Both the position numbers and the translations under genes were made by a program. A stretch of 64,000 nt of DNA from Georgenia satyanarayanai (GTDB lineage Bacteria; Actinomycetota; Actinomycetes; Actinomycetales; Actinomycetaceae): positions 248,001-312,000 of the forward strand of contig NZ_JAMBNZ010000002.1 of assembly GCF_023715365.1 (NCBI RefSeq). Reading direction: 5' to 3'. Below the pieces are notes generated by a model that made no database searches, was not told the DNA's origin, and worked only from the letters and a program-made list of their open reading frames with translations. Below are positions 1 through 7,382 of the stretch, in pieces. Each line of letters begins with the position of its first letter. The stretch's first letter is position 1.

Positions 1-112
1 GCTCCTGTACTTCGGGGGTGGCGCCGGGGCGCCGGGACCACGAACCACCCTATCGGCGCCCCGCCGTGCCACTCGCCGCCGAAGGTCCCCCGCCGACGCC
101 GCCACCAGCCGC

Positions 113-250
113 CGACAGCCGGATCCCGCCCGCCGCTCCCGGTCGCCGGCCCTCACTCCCGTCATCGACAGCCGGATTCCGCCCGCCGCTCCCTGTCGCC
201 GGCCCTCACTCCCGTCACCGACAGCCGGATTCCGCCCGCCCCTCCCGGCC
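113..250. repeat. 53-bp tandem repeat, about 2.6 copies
   Basis: Units begin at 113, 166 and 219, each with CGACAGCCGGAT, so the period is exactly 53 bp. Units 1 and 2 differ at only a few positions and the third is truncated near 250. The array lies directly downstream of the methyltransferase stop codon. Its core, GGATCC/GGAATC followed by CGGCTGTCG on the minus strand, recurs in a second array at 33945-34080. The bases before it (1-112) show no gene that I can support. Confidence 0.9.
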
Positions 251-254
251 TCGG

Positions 255-1046
255 TCAGGCGCGGTGGGTGACGAAGATGGCGGTGCCCGGGACGTAGCGC
301 CCGCGGAGCGGGCCCCACCCGCCCCAGACCTGCCGGTTCTCCTCCTGCCACTCCGGCTCGACGACGTCGTCGACGACGAGCCCGGCGCCAGTCACCTCCC
401 GGACGTGGTCCCCCATGGTGCGGTGGTACTCGGCGTAGAGGGGTGCGCCGTCGCCGTCGGTCTCGACGTAGGGGGTGCGGTCGAAGTACGAGCGCAGCAC
501 CCGCATGCCGGCGGACGTGGGGTCGTCGGGGAAGACCCAGCGCACCGGGTGGACGACGGCGAACACCCAGCGGCCCCCGGGGCGCAGCACGCGGGCGACC
601 TCGGCGTGGACGCGCGCGGCGTCGGGGACGAAGGCGATCGCGCCGAAGGACGTGAAGGCGAGGTCGACGCTCTCGTCGGCCAGCGGCAGGGCGCGGGCGT
701 CGGCGACGACGGCCGGTACCCGCCGGCCGGTGCGGCGGTCGAGCTCGGCAGACTGGGCGAGCATGCCGGGGGCGATGTCCGTGGCCAGCACGTGTGCGCC
801 GCGCCCGGTGAGCCACCGCGAGCACTGGGCGGCACCGGCGCCCACCTCGAGCACGCGGAGGCCGCTGACGTCACCGAGCAGGCCGGCGTCCTCCTCGCGC
901 AGCCCCTCGGGGCACCAGCGGAAGTCGGCGTCGCCGAGGAAGGCCCCGTGCTCGTCGATGTACTCGGCCGCGTTCTCGCTCCACCACCTGCCGTTCGCGC
1001 GCGCTGCCGCCGCCGAGTCGACCTCCCAGAAGCCCACCCCGCTCAT
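255..1046 (-). CDS. class I SAM-dependent methyltransferase
   Basis: This 263-residue protein carries the Rossmann-like methyltransferase fold. Motif I is seen as VLEVGAGAAQCSRWL near residues 65-80, with the acidic ribose-binding position in the following ATDIAPGML segment and a DLAFTSFGAIAFVPD stretch typical of motif IV. It resembles the Methyltransf_11 group common in actinobacteria. The substrate cannot be read from sequence. The gene lies 28 nt after polA on the same strand and may be read through from it. ATG start. The tandem repeat at 113-250 begins just past its stop. Confidence 0.85.
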   Translation of the reverse strand: MSGVGFWEVDSAAAARANGRWWSENAAEYIDEHGAFLGDADFRWCPEGLREEDAGLLGDVSGLRVLEVGAGAAQCSRWLTGRGAHVLATDIAPGMLAQSAELDRRTGRRVPAVVADARALPLADESVDLAFTSFGAIAFVPDAARVHAEVARVLRPGGRWVFAVVHPVRWVFPDDPTSAGMRVLRSYFDRTPYVETDGDGAPLYAEYHRTMGDHVREVTGAGLVVDDVVEPEWQEENRQVWGGWGPLRGRYVPGTAIFVTHRA

Positions 1047-1074
1047 GCTCGTGACCTGCCCGCCACTGCCGGCC

Positions 1075-3753
1075 TCAGTGGGCGGCCTCGTGCCAGGAGC
1101 GGCCGTGACCGACGGAGACGTCGAGGGGCACCTGGAGCTCCGCGGCGGCGGCCATCCGCTCCCGGACGAGCGTCTCGACGGTCTCCTCCTCCCTGGGTGC
1201 CACCTCGAGGACGAGCTCGTCGTGGACCTGGAGCAGCAGGCGCGAGCTCAGGCCGGCGGCGTGGAGTCCGCGCTCGACCTCGACCATCGCGACCTTGATA
1301 ATGTCGGCGGCGCTGCCCTGGATCGGCGCGTTGAGGGCCATCCGCTCGGCCATGTCCCGGCGCTGGCGGTTGTCGCTCGTGAGGTCGGGGAGGTAGCGCC
1401 GCCGGCCCATGATCGTCTCGGTGTACCCGGTGCGGCGCGCCTCGTCGACCACCCCGCCGAGGTAGTCGCGCACCCCGCCGAAGCGCTCGAAGTAGTCGTC
1501 CATGAGCGTGCGGGCCTCACCGACCTCGATCCGCAGCTGGCGCGAGAGTCCGAAGGCGGACAGGCCGTAGGCCAGGCCGTAGCTCATCGCCTTGATCTTT
1601 GCGCGCATCGCGCTCGTCACCTGGTCGGTGGGTACCTCGAAGACGCGCGAGCCGACGTAGGAGTGGAGGTCCTCCCCGCTGCGGAAGGCGTCGATGAGGC
1701 CCGGGTCCCCCGAGAGGTGCGCCATGATCCGCATCTCGATCTGGGAGTAGTCGGCGGTCAGCAGGGTGGCGAAGCCCTCGCCGACGACGAAGCCGCGGCG
1801 GATCCGCTGGCCCTCCTCGGTGCGCACCGGGATGTTCTGGAGATTGGGGTCGGTCGAGCTGAGCCGGCCGGTGGCGGCGATCGTCTGGTGGAAGGTCGTG
1901 TGGATGCGGCCGTCCGGGGCGACCGAGCGCAGCAGCCCCTCGACCGTCTGCCGCAGCCGAATCGCGTCTCGGTGGGCGAGCAGGTGGGCGAGGAAGGGGT
2001 GCTCCGTCTTGGCGAAGAGGTCGGCCAGGGCGTCGGCGTCGGTCGTGTAGCCGGTCTTGGTCTTCTTCGTCTTCGGCATCTCCAGCTCGGTGAAGAGCAC
2101 CTCCTGGAGCTGCTTCGGGGAGGAGAGGTTGACCTCGTGACCGATGACGCCGTACGCGGCGGCGGCCGCGTCCTCGACGGCGGTGCCGAAACGGTCCTCG
2201 AGCTCGCGGAGGTACTCGAGGTGCGCCGCGATCCCGGCGCGCTCCATGCGCGTGAGGACCCCGAGGACGGGCAGCTCGAGGTCGGCGAGGAGGTGGCCGG
2301 CGCCGCGGTCCTCGAGCTCGCCCTGGAGGACGGTGGTGAGGTCGCGGACGGCGACGGCGCGCACTCCGGCCTGCCGCCCGGCGGCGGAGTCGTCCAGGAC
2401 GAGCATCCCCTGCCCGCCGGCACCCTCCTCGGCGACGAGCTCGCGGCGCAGGTGGCGCAGCGTGAGGTCGGCGAGGTCGTAGCGGCGCTGGTCGGGGCGG
2501 CACAGGTAGGCGGCCACGGCGGTGTCGAAGGCGATGCCCTCGAGGGTCAGGCCGCGCCCGGACAACGCGTGGGCCGCGGCCTTGGCGTCGTGGAGCGTCT
2601 TCGGTGCGGCGGGGTCGGCCAGCCACGCCGCGAGGACGGCGTCGTCCTCCGGGGTGATCGTGGTGAGGTCGAGGGTAGCGGCGGAGGCGGCGTCGTCGGC
2701 GAGGGCGAGTGCCCACGCGTCCCCCGTGCCCTGCGCGGAGGTCCCGGTGACCTCCAGACCGAGCAGCCGCCCGCGGCGCGGCTCGAGCCAGCCGGCGAGC
2801 TGCCCCGGCCCGAGGGCGGTGACGTCGACGTCGACGCCCTGGTCGGCCGCGGGGGCCGCCTCGGCGGGCAGGCTGGCGAAGAGCCGCTCGCGCAGGACGG
2901 CGAACTCGAGGGCGTCGAACACCGAGTGGACGGCCTCACGGTCCACCGCCTTGCGGGCGAGGTCGTCCACCTTGACCGGGAGCTCGACGTCGGTGAGGAG
3001 GCGGTTGAGCTTGCGGTTGAGGGCGACCTGCTCGAGGTTGTCGCGCAGCGACTGCCCGGCCTTGCCGGTGACCTCCTCGGCGCGCGCGAGGATGCCCTCG
3101 AGGCCGTCGTAGACGCCGATCCACTTGGCGGCCGTCTTCGGTCCCACCCCGGGCACGCCCGGGAGGTTGTCGCTCGTCTCGCCGACGAGGGCCGCAACGT
3201 CCGGGTAGCGTTCGGGCGGCACCCCGTACTTATCGAGGACCGCCTGCGGGGTCATCCGGGCCAGCGAGGAGACGCCCTTGACCGGGTAGAGGACGGTGAC
3301 GTCCTCACGGACGAGCTGGAAGGTGTCGCGGTCACCGGAGATGACGAGCACGTCGAGGCCGTCGGCCGCGCCCTGCGTGGCGAGCGTGGCGATGATGTCG
3401 TCCGCCTCGACGCCCTCCTTGGTGAGGTGCGGGATGCCCATCGCGTCGAGCACCTCGACGATGAGGGCGACCTGCCCGCGGAAGGGCTCGGGGGTGGCGT
3501 CCCGGGTGGCCTTGTACTCGCTGTACTGCTCGGTGCGGAAGGTGGTGCGCCCGGCGTCGAAGGCGACGGCGATGTGGGTGGGCTCCTCCGCGGCCAGCAG
3601 GTTGATCAGCATCGACGTGAAGCCGAAGACGGCGTTGGTCGGCTGGCCGGTCGTCGTCGAGAAGTTCTCCACGGGCAGGGCGTAGAAAGCGCGGAAGGCC
3701 ATGGAGTGGCCGTCGACGACGAGGAGGCGGGGGCGGTCGGTGCTCGTGCTCAC
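1075..3753 (-). CDS. polA: DNA polymerase I
   Basis: This 892-residue enzyme for Okazaki-fragment processing and repair synthesis has an N-terminal 5' nuclease domain (VDGHSMAFRAFYA, SGDRDTFQLV, and the helix-hairpin-helix GVPGVGPKTAAKW). The C-terminal polymerase domain shows motif A (LTADYSQIEMRIMAHLSGD), motif B (RAKIKAMSYGLAYGLSAFG) and motif C (QVHDELVLEV). The middle 3'-5' exonuclease-like domain has LLGLEVTGTS where the proofreading DxE would sit, so proofreading is probably lost. I chose GTG at 3753 because VSTSTDRPRLLVVDGH matches the family N-terminus. A longer in-frame ATG at 4146 would overlap the divergent thioesterase gene. Confidence 0.97.
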   Translation of the reverse strand: MSTSTDRPRLLVVDGHSMAFRAFYALPVENFSTTTGQPTNAVFGFTSMLINLLAAEEPTHIAVAFDAGRTTFRTEQYSEYKATRDATPEPFRGQVALIVEVLDAMGIPHLTKEGVEADDIIATLATQGAADGLDVLVISGDRDTFQLVREDVTVLYPVKGVSSLARMTPQAVLDKYGVPPERYPDVAALVGETSDNLPGVPGVGPKTAAKWIGVYDGLEGILARAEEVTGKAGQSLRDNLEQVALNRKLNRLLTDVELPVKVDDLARKAVDREAVHSVFDALEFAVLRERLFASLPAEAAPAADQGVDVDVTALGPGQLAGWLEPRRGRLLGLEVTGTSAQGTGDAWALALADDAASAATLDLTTITPEDDAVLAAWLADPAAPKTLHDAKAAAHALSGRGLTLEGIAFDTAVAAYLCRPDQRRYDLADLTLRHLRRELVAEEGAGGQGMLVLDDSAAGRQAGVRAVAVRDLTTVLQGELEDRGAGHLLADLELPVLGVLTRMERAGIAAHLEYLRELEDRFGTAVEDAAAAAYGVIGHEVNLSSPKQLQEVLFTELEMPKTKKTKTGYTTDADALADLFAKTEHPFLAHLLAHRDAIRLRQTVEGLLRSVAPDGRIHTTFHQTIAATGRLSSTDPNLQNIPVRTEEGQRIRRGFVVGEGFATLLTADYSQIEMRIMAHLSGDPGLIDAFRSGEDLHSYVGSRVFEVPTDQVTSAMRAKIKAMSYGLAYGLSAFGLSRQLRIEVGEARTLMDDYFERFGGVRDYLGGVVDEARRTGYTETIMGRRRYLPDLTSDNRQRRDMAERMALNAPIQGSAADIIKVAMVEVERGLHAAGLSSRLLLQVHDELVLEVAPREEETVETLVRERMAAAAELQVPLDVSVGHGRSWHEAAH

Positions 3754-3760
3754 GCCCCCA

Positions 3761-3766
3761 ACCCTA
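3761..3766 (-). promoter_or_regulatory. -10 element of polA, leaderless arrangement
   Basis: On the minus strand TAGGGT is followed by seven bases and then the GTG start of polA. A start point at this usual distance would make the mRNA begin at or next to the start codon. No good -35 was recognised. Confidence 0.5.
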
Positions 3767-3823
3767 GGTGGCGGCACCGACACCGCGCTCCAGCGACGAG
3801 CCGGTGGGCGCCCGGGGGCGTGG

Positions 3824-3829
3824 CAGGCT
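3824..3829 (+). promoter_or_regulatory. -10 element of the thioesterase gene, leaderless arrangement
   Basis: CAGGCT lies six bases before the ATG at 3836, and no ribosome binding site precedes that ATG. The hexamer departs from TANNNT at its first base, so the call is weaker than the others in this window. Confidence 0.35.
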
Positions 3830-3835
3830 GGGCCC

Positions 3836-4258
3836 ATGACGAGCACCGACCCCGACCTCCTCGCGCGCCTCCAGGACTCCGTCGGCGACCTGGGCACGCT
3901 CACCCAGCGCCTCGGCATCGAGCTCCTCACCGTGAGCTCGGAGCGCGTCTCGGCCCGGATGCCGGTGGAGGGCAACACACAGGTCGTGGGTCTGCTCCAC
4001 GGCGGCGCGTCGGCCGCGCTGGCCGAGACGGTCGGCTCCGTGGCGGCGACGCTCCACGCCGGGGCGGGCCGGGGCGCGGTCGGCGTCGACCTCAGCGCCA
4101 CGCACCACCGCGCGGTCCGCTCGGGTTTCGTCACCGCCGTCGCCACCCCCCTCCACCTGGGCGGGCGGCTGGCGACCTACGACGTCACCATCACCGACGA
4201 GGACGGGCGGCGCGTGTGCACCGCCCGTCTCACGTGCATGCTCGTCGACCGCACGTAG
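3836..4258 (+). CDS. hotdog-fold thioesterase, PaaI type
   Basis: This 140-residue single-domain hotdog thioesterase carries the diagnostic helix motif LLHGGASAALAETVGS, where the HGG and the following acidic residue form the active site in the PaaI/YbgC-like acyl-CoA thioesterases. The C-terminal half (RSGFVTAVATPLHLGGRLATYDVTITDEDGRRVCTARLT) forms the usual hotdog strands. It probably hydrolyses an aromatic or fatty acyl-CoA, but the substrate is unknown. It is divergent from polA, sharing an 82-bp intergenic region, and convergent with the pdtaR-like gene 14 nt beyond its stop. ATG at 3836 is the first start after the -10 element. Confidence 0.88.
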   Translation: MTSTDPDLLARLQDSVGDLGTLTQRLGIELLTVSSERVSARMPVEGNTQVVGLLHGGASAALAETVGSVAATLHAGAGRGAVGVDLSATHHRAVRSGFVTAVATPLHLGGRLATYDVTITDEDGRRVCTARLTCMLVDRT

Positions 4259-4272
4259 GCGGCCGACGGCGA

Positions 4273-4944
4273 CTACTTGGCGCCGACCTGGTCGATGACG
4301 GCGTCGGCGACCTCACGCATGGTGAGGCGGCGGTCCATCGAGGTCTTCTGGATCCAGCGGAACGCCTCGGGCTCGGTGAGGCCCATCTTCGTCATGAGGA
4401 GGCCCTTGGCGCGGTCCACGCGCTTGCGGGTCTCGAAGCGCTCGTTGAGGTCGGCGATCTCCGACTCCAGGGAGCTGATCTCCTGGAAGCGCGAGATGGC
4501 GATCTCGAGCGCGGGCAGGAGGTCCGCCGTCGTGAACGGCTTGACGACGTAGGCCATCGCACCGGCGTCACGGGCCCGCTCGACGAGCTCGGCCTGGGAG
4601 AAGGCGGTGAGCATGACGACGGCGCAGGTGCGGTCGGCCATGATCTTCTCGGCCGCCGAGATGCCGTCCATCCCGGGCATCTTGACGTCCATGACGACGA
4701 CGTCGGGCTCAAGCTCGGTGACGAGCCGCACCGCGGTCTCCCCGTCCGGTGCCTCGCCGACGACGTCGAAGCCCGCCTCCTTCAGGGTCTCGACGATGTC
4801 GAGACGGATCAGCGTCTCGTCCTCGGCGACGACGACGCGGCGCGCGTCCCCCTCAGGAGCCTTCGGCACGTCCTCGCGGACGGGCAGGACGATGTCATCG
4901 GCAGTGGCAGCCTCGACCGGGCCGGCCTCGTTGTTCTCACTCAC
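4273..4944 (-). CDS. pdtaR: ANTAR-domain response regulator (PdtaR-like)
   Basis: This 223-residue protein has a receiver domain (VVVAEDETLIRLDIVETL, phosphoacceptor Asp86 in VVVMDVKMPGMDG, conserved Lys in YVVKPF) followed by a coiled segment and a C-terminal ANTAR RNA-binding domain (KRVDRAKGLLMTKMGLTEPEA). ANTAR regulators bind paired hairpins in mRNA leaders and prevent termination when phosphorylated. The architecture and the position near polA match the mycobacterial two-component regulator PdtaR. Its partner kinase is not in the window. GTG at 4944 gives VSENNEAGP; the reading frame stays open further upstream but would run across the tRNA gene. Confidence 0.92.
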   Translation of the reverse strand: MSENNEAGPVEAATADDIVLPVREDVPKAPEGDARRVVVAEDETLIRLDIVETLKEAGFDVVGEAPDGETAVRLVTELEPDVVVMDVKMPGMDGISAAEKIMADRTCAVVMLTAFSQAELVERARDAGAMAYVVKPFTTADLLPALEIAISRFQEISSLESEIADLNERFETRKRVDRAKGLLMTKMGLTEPEAFRWIQKTSMDRRLTMREVADAVIDQVGAK

Positions 4945-4951
4945 GGCGACA

Positions 4952-4957
4952 ACACTA
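4952..4957 (-). promoter_or_regulatory. -10 element of the pdtaR-like gene, leaderless arrangement
   Basis: TAGTGT on the minus strand lies seven bases before the GTG start at 4944. The spacing fits transcription starting at the start codon. Confidence 0.5.
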
Positions 4958-5036
4958 CTCGCCCGCCCGCCTCGACTGCCCGGCGGCACCCCGACAGAAC
5001 AGTGATCCTCCGCATCTTCTCCACACCCGGGCCGGG

Positions 5037-5066
5037 TTGGGCAGTGGGAGACGCGACCGCTAAGGT
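5037..5066 (+). promoter_or_regulatory. promoter of tRNA-Leu
   Basis: TTGGGC at 5037-5042 and TAAGGT at 5061-5066 are separated by 18 bp. The predicted start point is a few bases before the 5' end of the tRNA at 5079. Confidence 0.5.
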
Positions 5067-5078
5067 GACGGTGCGCTC

Positions 5079-5152
5079 GCCCCGGTAGCCCAATTGGCAG
5101 AGGCGGTTGACTCAAAATCAGCACAGTGCGGGTTCGAGTCCCGCCCGGGGCA
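5079..5152 (+). tRNA. tRNA-Leu (anticodon CAA)
   Basis: The cloverleaf closes with acceptor GCCCCGG/CCGGGGC (5079-5085, 5145-5151), a three-pair D stem, anticodon stem GTTGA/TCAGC around the loop CTCAAAA with anticodon CAA at 5113-5115, and T stem GCGGG/CCCGC around TTCGAGT. The discriminator base is A, as leucine identity requires. CCA is not encoded, because the next bases are CCG. The variable loop is only five bases (ACAGT), whereas bacterial leucine tRNAs normally carry a long variable arm. The leucine assignment rests on the anticodon. Confidence 0.9.
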
Positions 5153-5168
5153 CCGATGCGCGTGAGGC

Positions 5169-6350
5169 TCAAACCTTGCCCTTGAGCAGGCGCCGGTAGT
5201 AGACGACCGGCTCGACGTAGCGGTCGAAGAACCACAGCGGCCGGCGGGGGACGGTGAGGTCGACCGCGCTGATGCTCGGCGTGGGCGTGCCGTGGCGGTC
5301 GAACTCGGCGAGCAGCAGCCGGCGGCGGTCCACGGTGATCGGGATGACCGTGTAGCCGTCGTAGCGCTGGAGCGGTCGGCCGGTACGCGCGGCCCGGATG
5401 TTGTCGGCGAGGATCGCGACCTGGCGGCGCAGCGCGCCGCCGGAGGGCCGGGTACCGGTGTCGGCGACGTCACCCAGGCTCCACAGCCGCGGGACGGTGC
5501 GGTGCGCAAGGGTCTCCGCGTCGATGTCCACGAGACCGGCGGGGTGCTCCCCCGCGAAGGGCCGCACCCAGCCGGGCGCGCGGTAGCGCGGGACCACCGA
5601 GGCCCAGCTGACGTCGTCGAGCTCCCGGGTGCCGTTGTCGCTCGCGACCGTGACGGTCCGGCCCCGGGCGTCGACTCCGGCGACGGTGGCCCGGTGGTGG
5701 ACGGTGACGCCGAAGCGCTCGAGCGCCGGCTGGAGGTGGCGGTCGACGAAGGGCAGGTCGAGGACGGCGTCGTAGGGCGTGACGAGGTGGACGTCGATGC
5801 TGCCGAGGACGCCGCGGGCGCGCCAGAGGTCACAGGCGAGGAAGAGCGGTTTGAGGGCGGTCCCACCGGCCGGCGCCGGCTCGGGCGGGATGGTGAACAT
5901 GACACGCCCGCTCTCGGTCCCGCGAATCGCGTCCCACGTGGCCTCGACCGTGTCACGCAGGTAGGAGGTCCGTGACCAGCCGAGGTCCATGGCCTCCCCC
6001 AGCCCCGGCGTCGCCGCGATGTCAGGCTCCAGGCCGGGAGCGAGGACGAGGTCGGTGTAGCCGATGCGGGTACCGGACGCGAGGGTCACCTCGCGCGCGT
6101 CGGTGTCCACGGACACCGCGGGGCTCGCCTCCCACGTGCAGCCCTCGGGGAGCACGTCCCGCATCGGCCGGGTGAGCCGGTCGAAGGGTGCTTGGCCGCC
6201 CGCGACGAAGTTGAGCAGCGGGCGGTAGAGGTGGTCCTGATCGGGCGTGACGACGCAGACGTCCGGGCACCCGAGCCGGCGCAGGCGTGCCGCCAGGGAG
6301 ATGCCGGCGTTGCCTCCGCCGACGACGACGACATCGTGCCGCCTGGTCAT
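5169..6350 (-). CDS. FAD-dependent pyridine nucleotide-disulfide oxidoreductase, sulfide:quinone oxidoreductase-like
   Basis: This 393-residue flavoprotein starts with the FAD-binding motif VVVVGGGNAGISLAARL and continues with DHLYRPLLNFVAGG, which resembles the SQR family signature. A second FAD-contact motif, LWSLGDVADTGTRPSGGA, is near residue 290. Classical SQRs use two redox cysteines that bind the sulfur chain. Here cysteines occur near residues 28, 32, 71 and about 170, and none in the last third, so the second redox Cys is not visible. It may oxidise sulfide or polysulfide, or be an NDH-2-like relative. It is the last gene of a same-strand set after Mn catalase. A GGAG ribosome site precedes the ATG. 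Confidence 0.75.
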   Translation of the reverse strand: MTRRHDVVVVGGGNAGISLAARLRRLGCPDVCVVTPDQDHLYRPLLNFVAGGQAPFDRLTRPMRDVLPEGCTWEASPAVSVDTDAREVTLASGTRIGYTDLVLAPGLEPDIAATPGLGEAMDLGWSRTSYLRDTVEATWDAIRGTESGRVMFTIPPEPAPAGGTALKPLFLACDLWRARGVLGSIDVHLVTPYDAVLDLPFVDRHLQPALERFGVTVHHRATVAGVDARGRTVTVASDNGTRELDDVSWASVVPRYRAPGWVRPFAGEHPAGLVDIDAETLAHRTVPRLWSLGDVADTGTRPSGGALRRQVAILADNIRAARTGRPLQRYDGYTVIPITVDRRRLLLAEFDRHGTPTPSISAVDLTVPRRPLWFFDRYVEPVVYYRRLLKGKV

Positions 6351-6379
6351 CGTGACTCCAGTCTCTCGGGGTGGTGCTG

Positions 6380-6411
6380 ACGGGGGCCGCGCCGCGTGAC
6401 CCGGCCCCCGT
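6380..6411 (-). terminator. hairpin between Mn catalase and the SQR-like gene
   Basis: ACGGGGGCCG at 6380-6389 pairs perfectly with CGGCCCCCGT at 6402-6411 across a 12-nt loop. It sits 14 nt past the Mn catalase stop and upstream of the next gene. No U-tract is present, so it could be an attenuating or mRNA-stabilising structure rather than a full stop. Confidence 0.5.
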
Positions 6412-6424
6412 GCACCGGGGCGGG

Positions 6425-7306
6425 TTACTCGCGGTGCAGCTTGTCCTGGACCGCGCCGGCGATCTTCTCCACGCGGTTGGGCACGTCGGTCGTGCCGTAG
6501 ATCCGCGCGTCAGGACGCGTGGGCGGCGGCATGGGCGCCGACGTCGTCGGGCCGTCGTGGTAGGTGTGCTCACCCTTGCCGTCGATGGACGGGCCGGAGG
6601 CCCAGCTGCCGTCCTTGGCGTGCTCGCCGTCGGAGAAGTTGAGGTACTGGTAGGACACCTCGGTGTGCTCCTTCTTCTGCGGGAAGTTGCTCGGCACCGG
6701 CAGCTCCTCCAGGCCGTCCGCCTTGAGCTCCTCGACCGCTCGTAGCCACTGGTTCTGGTGCATGGTGTCGCGGGCCAGCAGGAAGGCGAGCATGTCCCGG
6801 ACGCCGGAGTCGTCGGTCATGTGGTAGAGCCGGGCCACCTGGAGGCGGCCCTGCATCTCGGCGTTCGCGTTCGCCATGAAATCGGCGAGGAGGTTGCCGC
6901 TCGCGGTGACGTACGAGCCCTGCCAGGGGTTGCCCATCGAGTCGACCGGGCGGGCGCCCGCGCCGGCGACGATCGCGTGCTGGACGTCGGTACCCCCGAT
7001 GACCGCGGCGACGGTGGGGTCGGCCTGCACGGCGTCGGCGGTGATGCCGAGCGGGGACTTCTCGAGCAGCTGGGCGATCATCACGGCGAGCATCTCGACG
7101 TGGCCGAACTCCTCGGCGCCGATGCCGAACACGAGGTCGCGATACTTGCCCGGGATGTGCATGTTCCAGCCCTGGAAGGCGTACTGCATGGCGACGGTGA
7201 TCTCACCGTACTGGCCGCCGAGCACCTCCTGGAGCTTGCGGGCATACACGGCGTCCGGCTTGTCGGGAGTGGCGTTGAACTGCAGCTCTTGCTTGTGGAA
7301 GAACAT
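6425..7306 (-). CDS. manganese catalase
   Basis: This 293-residue non-heme catalase destroys hydrogen peroxide at a dimanganese centre. The metal-ligand pattern is visible: Glu35 in GGQYGEITVAMQY, Glu66 and His69 in GAEEFGHVEM, a later Glu in NAEMQGRLQ, and a His in ARDTMHQNQW. The C-terminal tail (SQYLNFSDG-like segment to PNRVEKIAG) matches the family. A strong AGGAGG lies 4 nt before the ATG. Upstream on the same strand is a catalase-like protein, and downstream an SQR-like flavoprotein, which suggests a peroxide and reactive-sulfur response cluster. Confidence 0.93.
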   Translation of the reverse strand: MFFHKQELQFNATPDKPDAVYARKLQEVLGGQYGEITVAMQYAFQGWNMHIPGKYRDLVFGIGAEEFGHVEMLAVMIAQLLEKSPLGITADAVQADPTVAAVIGGTDVQHAIVAGAGARPVDSMGNPWQGSYVTASGNLLADFMANANAEMQGRLQVARLYHMTDDSGVRDMLAFLLARDTMHQNQWLRAVEELKADGLEELPVPSNFPQKKEHTEVSYQYLNFSDGEHAKDGSWASGPSIDGKGEHTYHDGPTTSAPMPPPTRPDARIYGTTDVPNRVEKIAGAVQDKLHRE

Positions 7307-7382
7307 CCTGCCTCCTCATGGGTCGCCCGGTCGGCGGTGTGGGCCGGGTCATGGCCTGCCCACTATCACGCCGTCGTGGGCG

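Noticed and set aside
1-112. A coding fragment at the left edge
   Set aside because: No frame shows recognisable protein sequence and the stretch is low-complexity GC-rich DNA.
113-250. CRISPR array
   Set aside because: The units are adjacent copies with no unique spacers between them and no cas genes nearby, so it is a simple tandem repeat.
475-5088. A 1537-codon open frame on the plus strand
   Set aside because: It is antisense to polA and other clear genes, with low-complexity composition typical of a GC-rich shadow frame.
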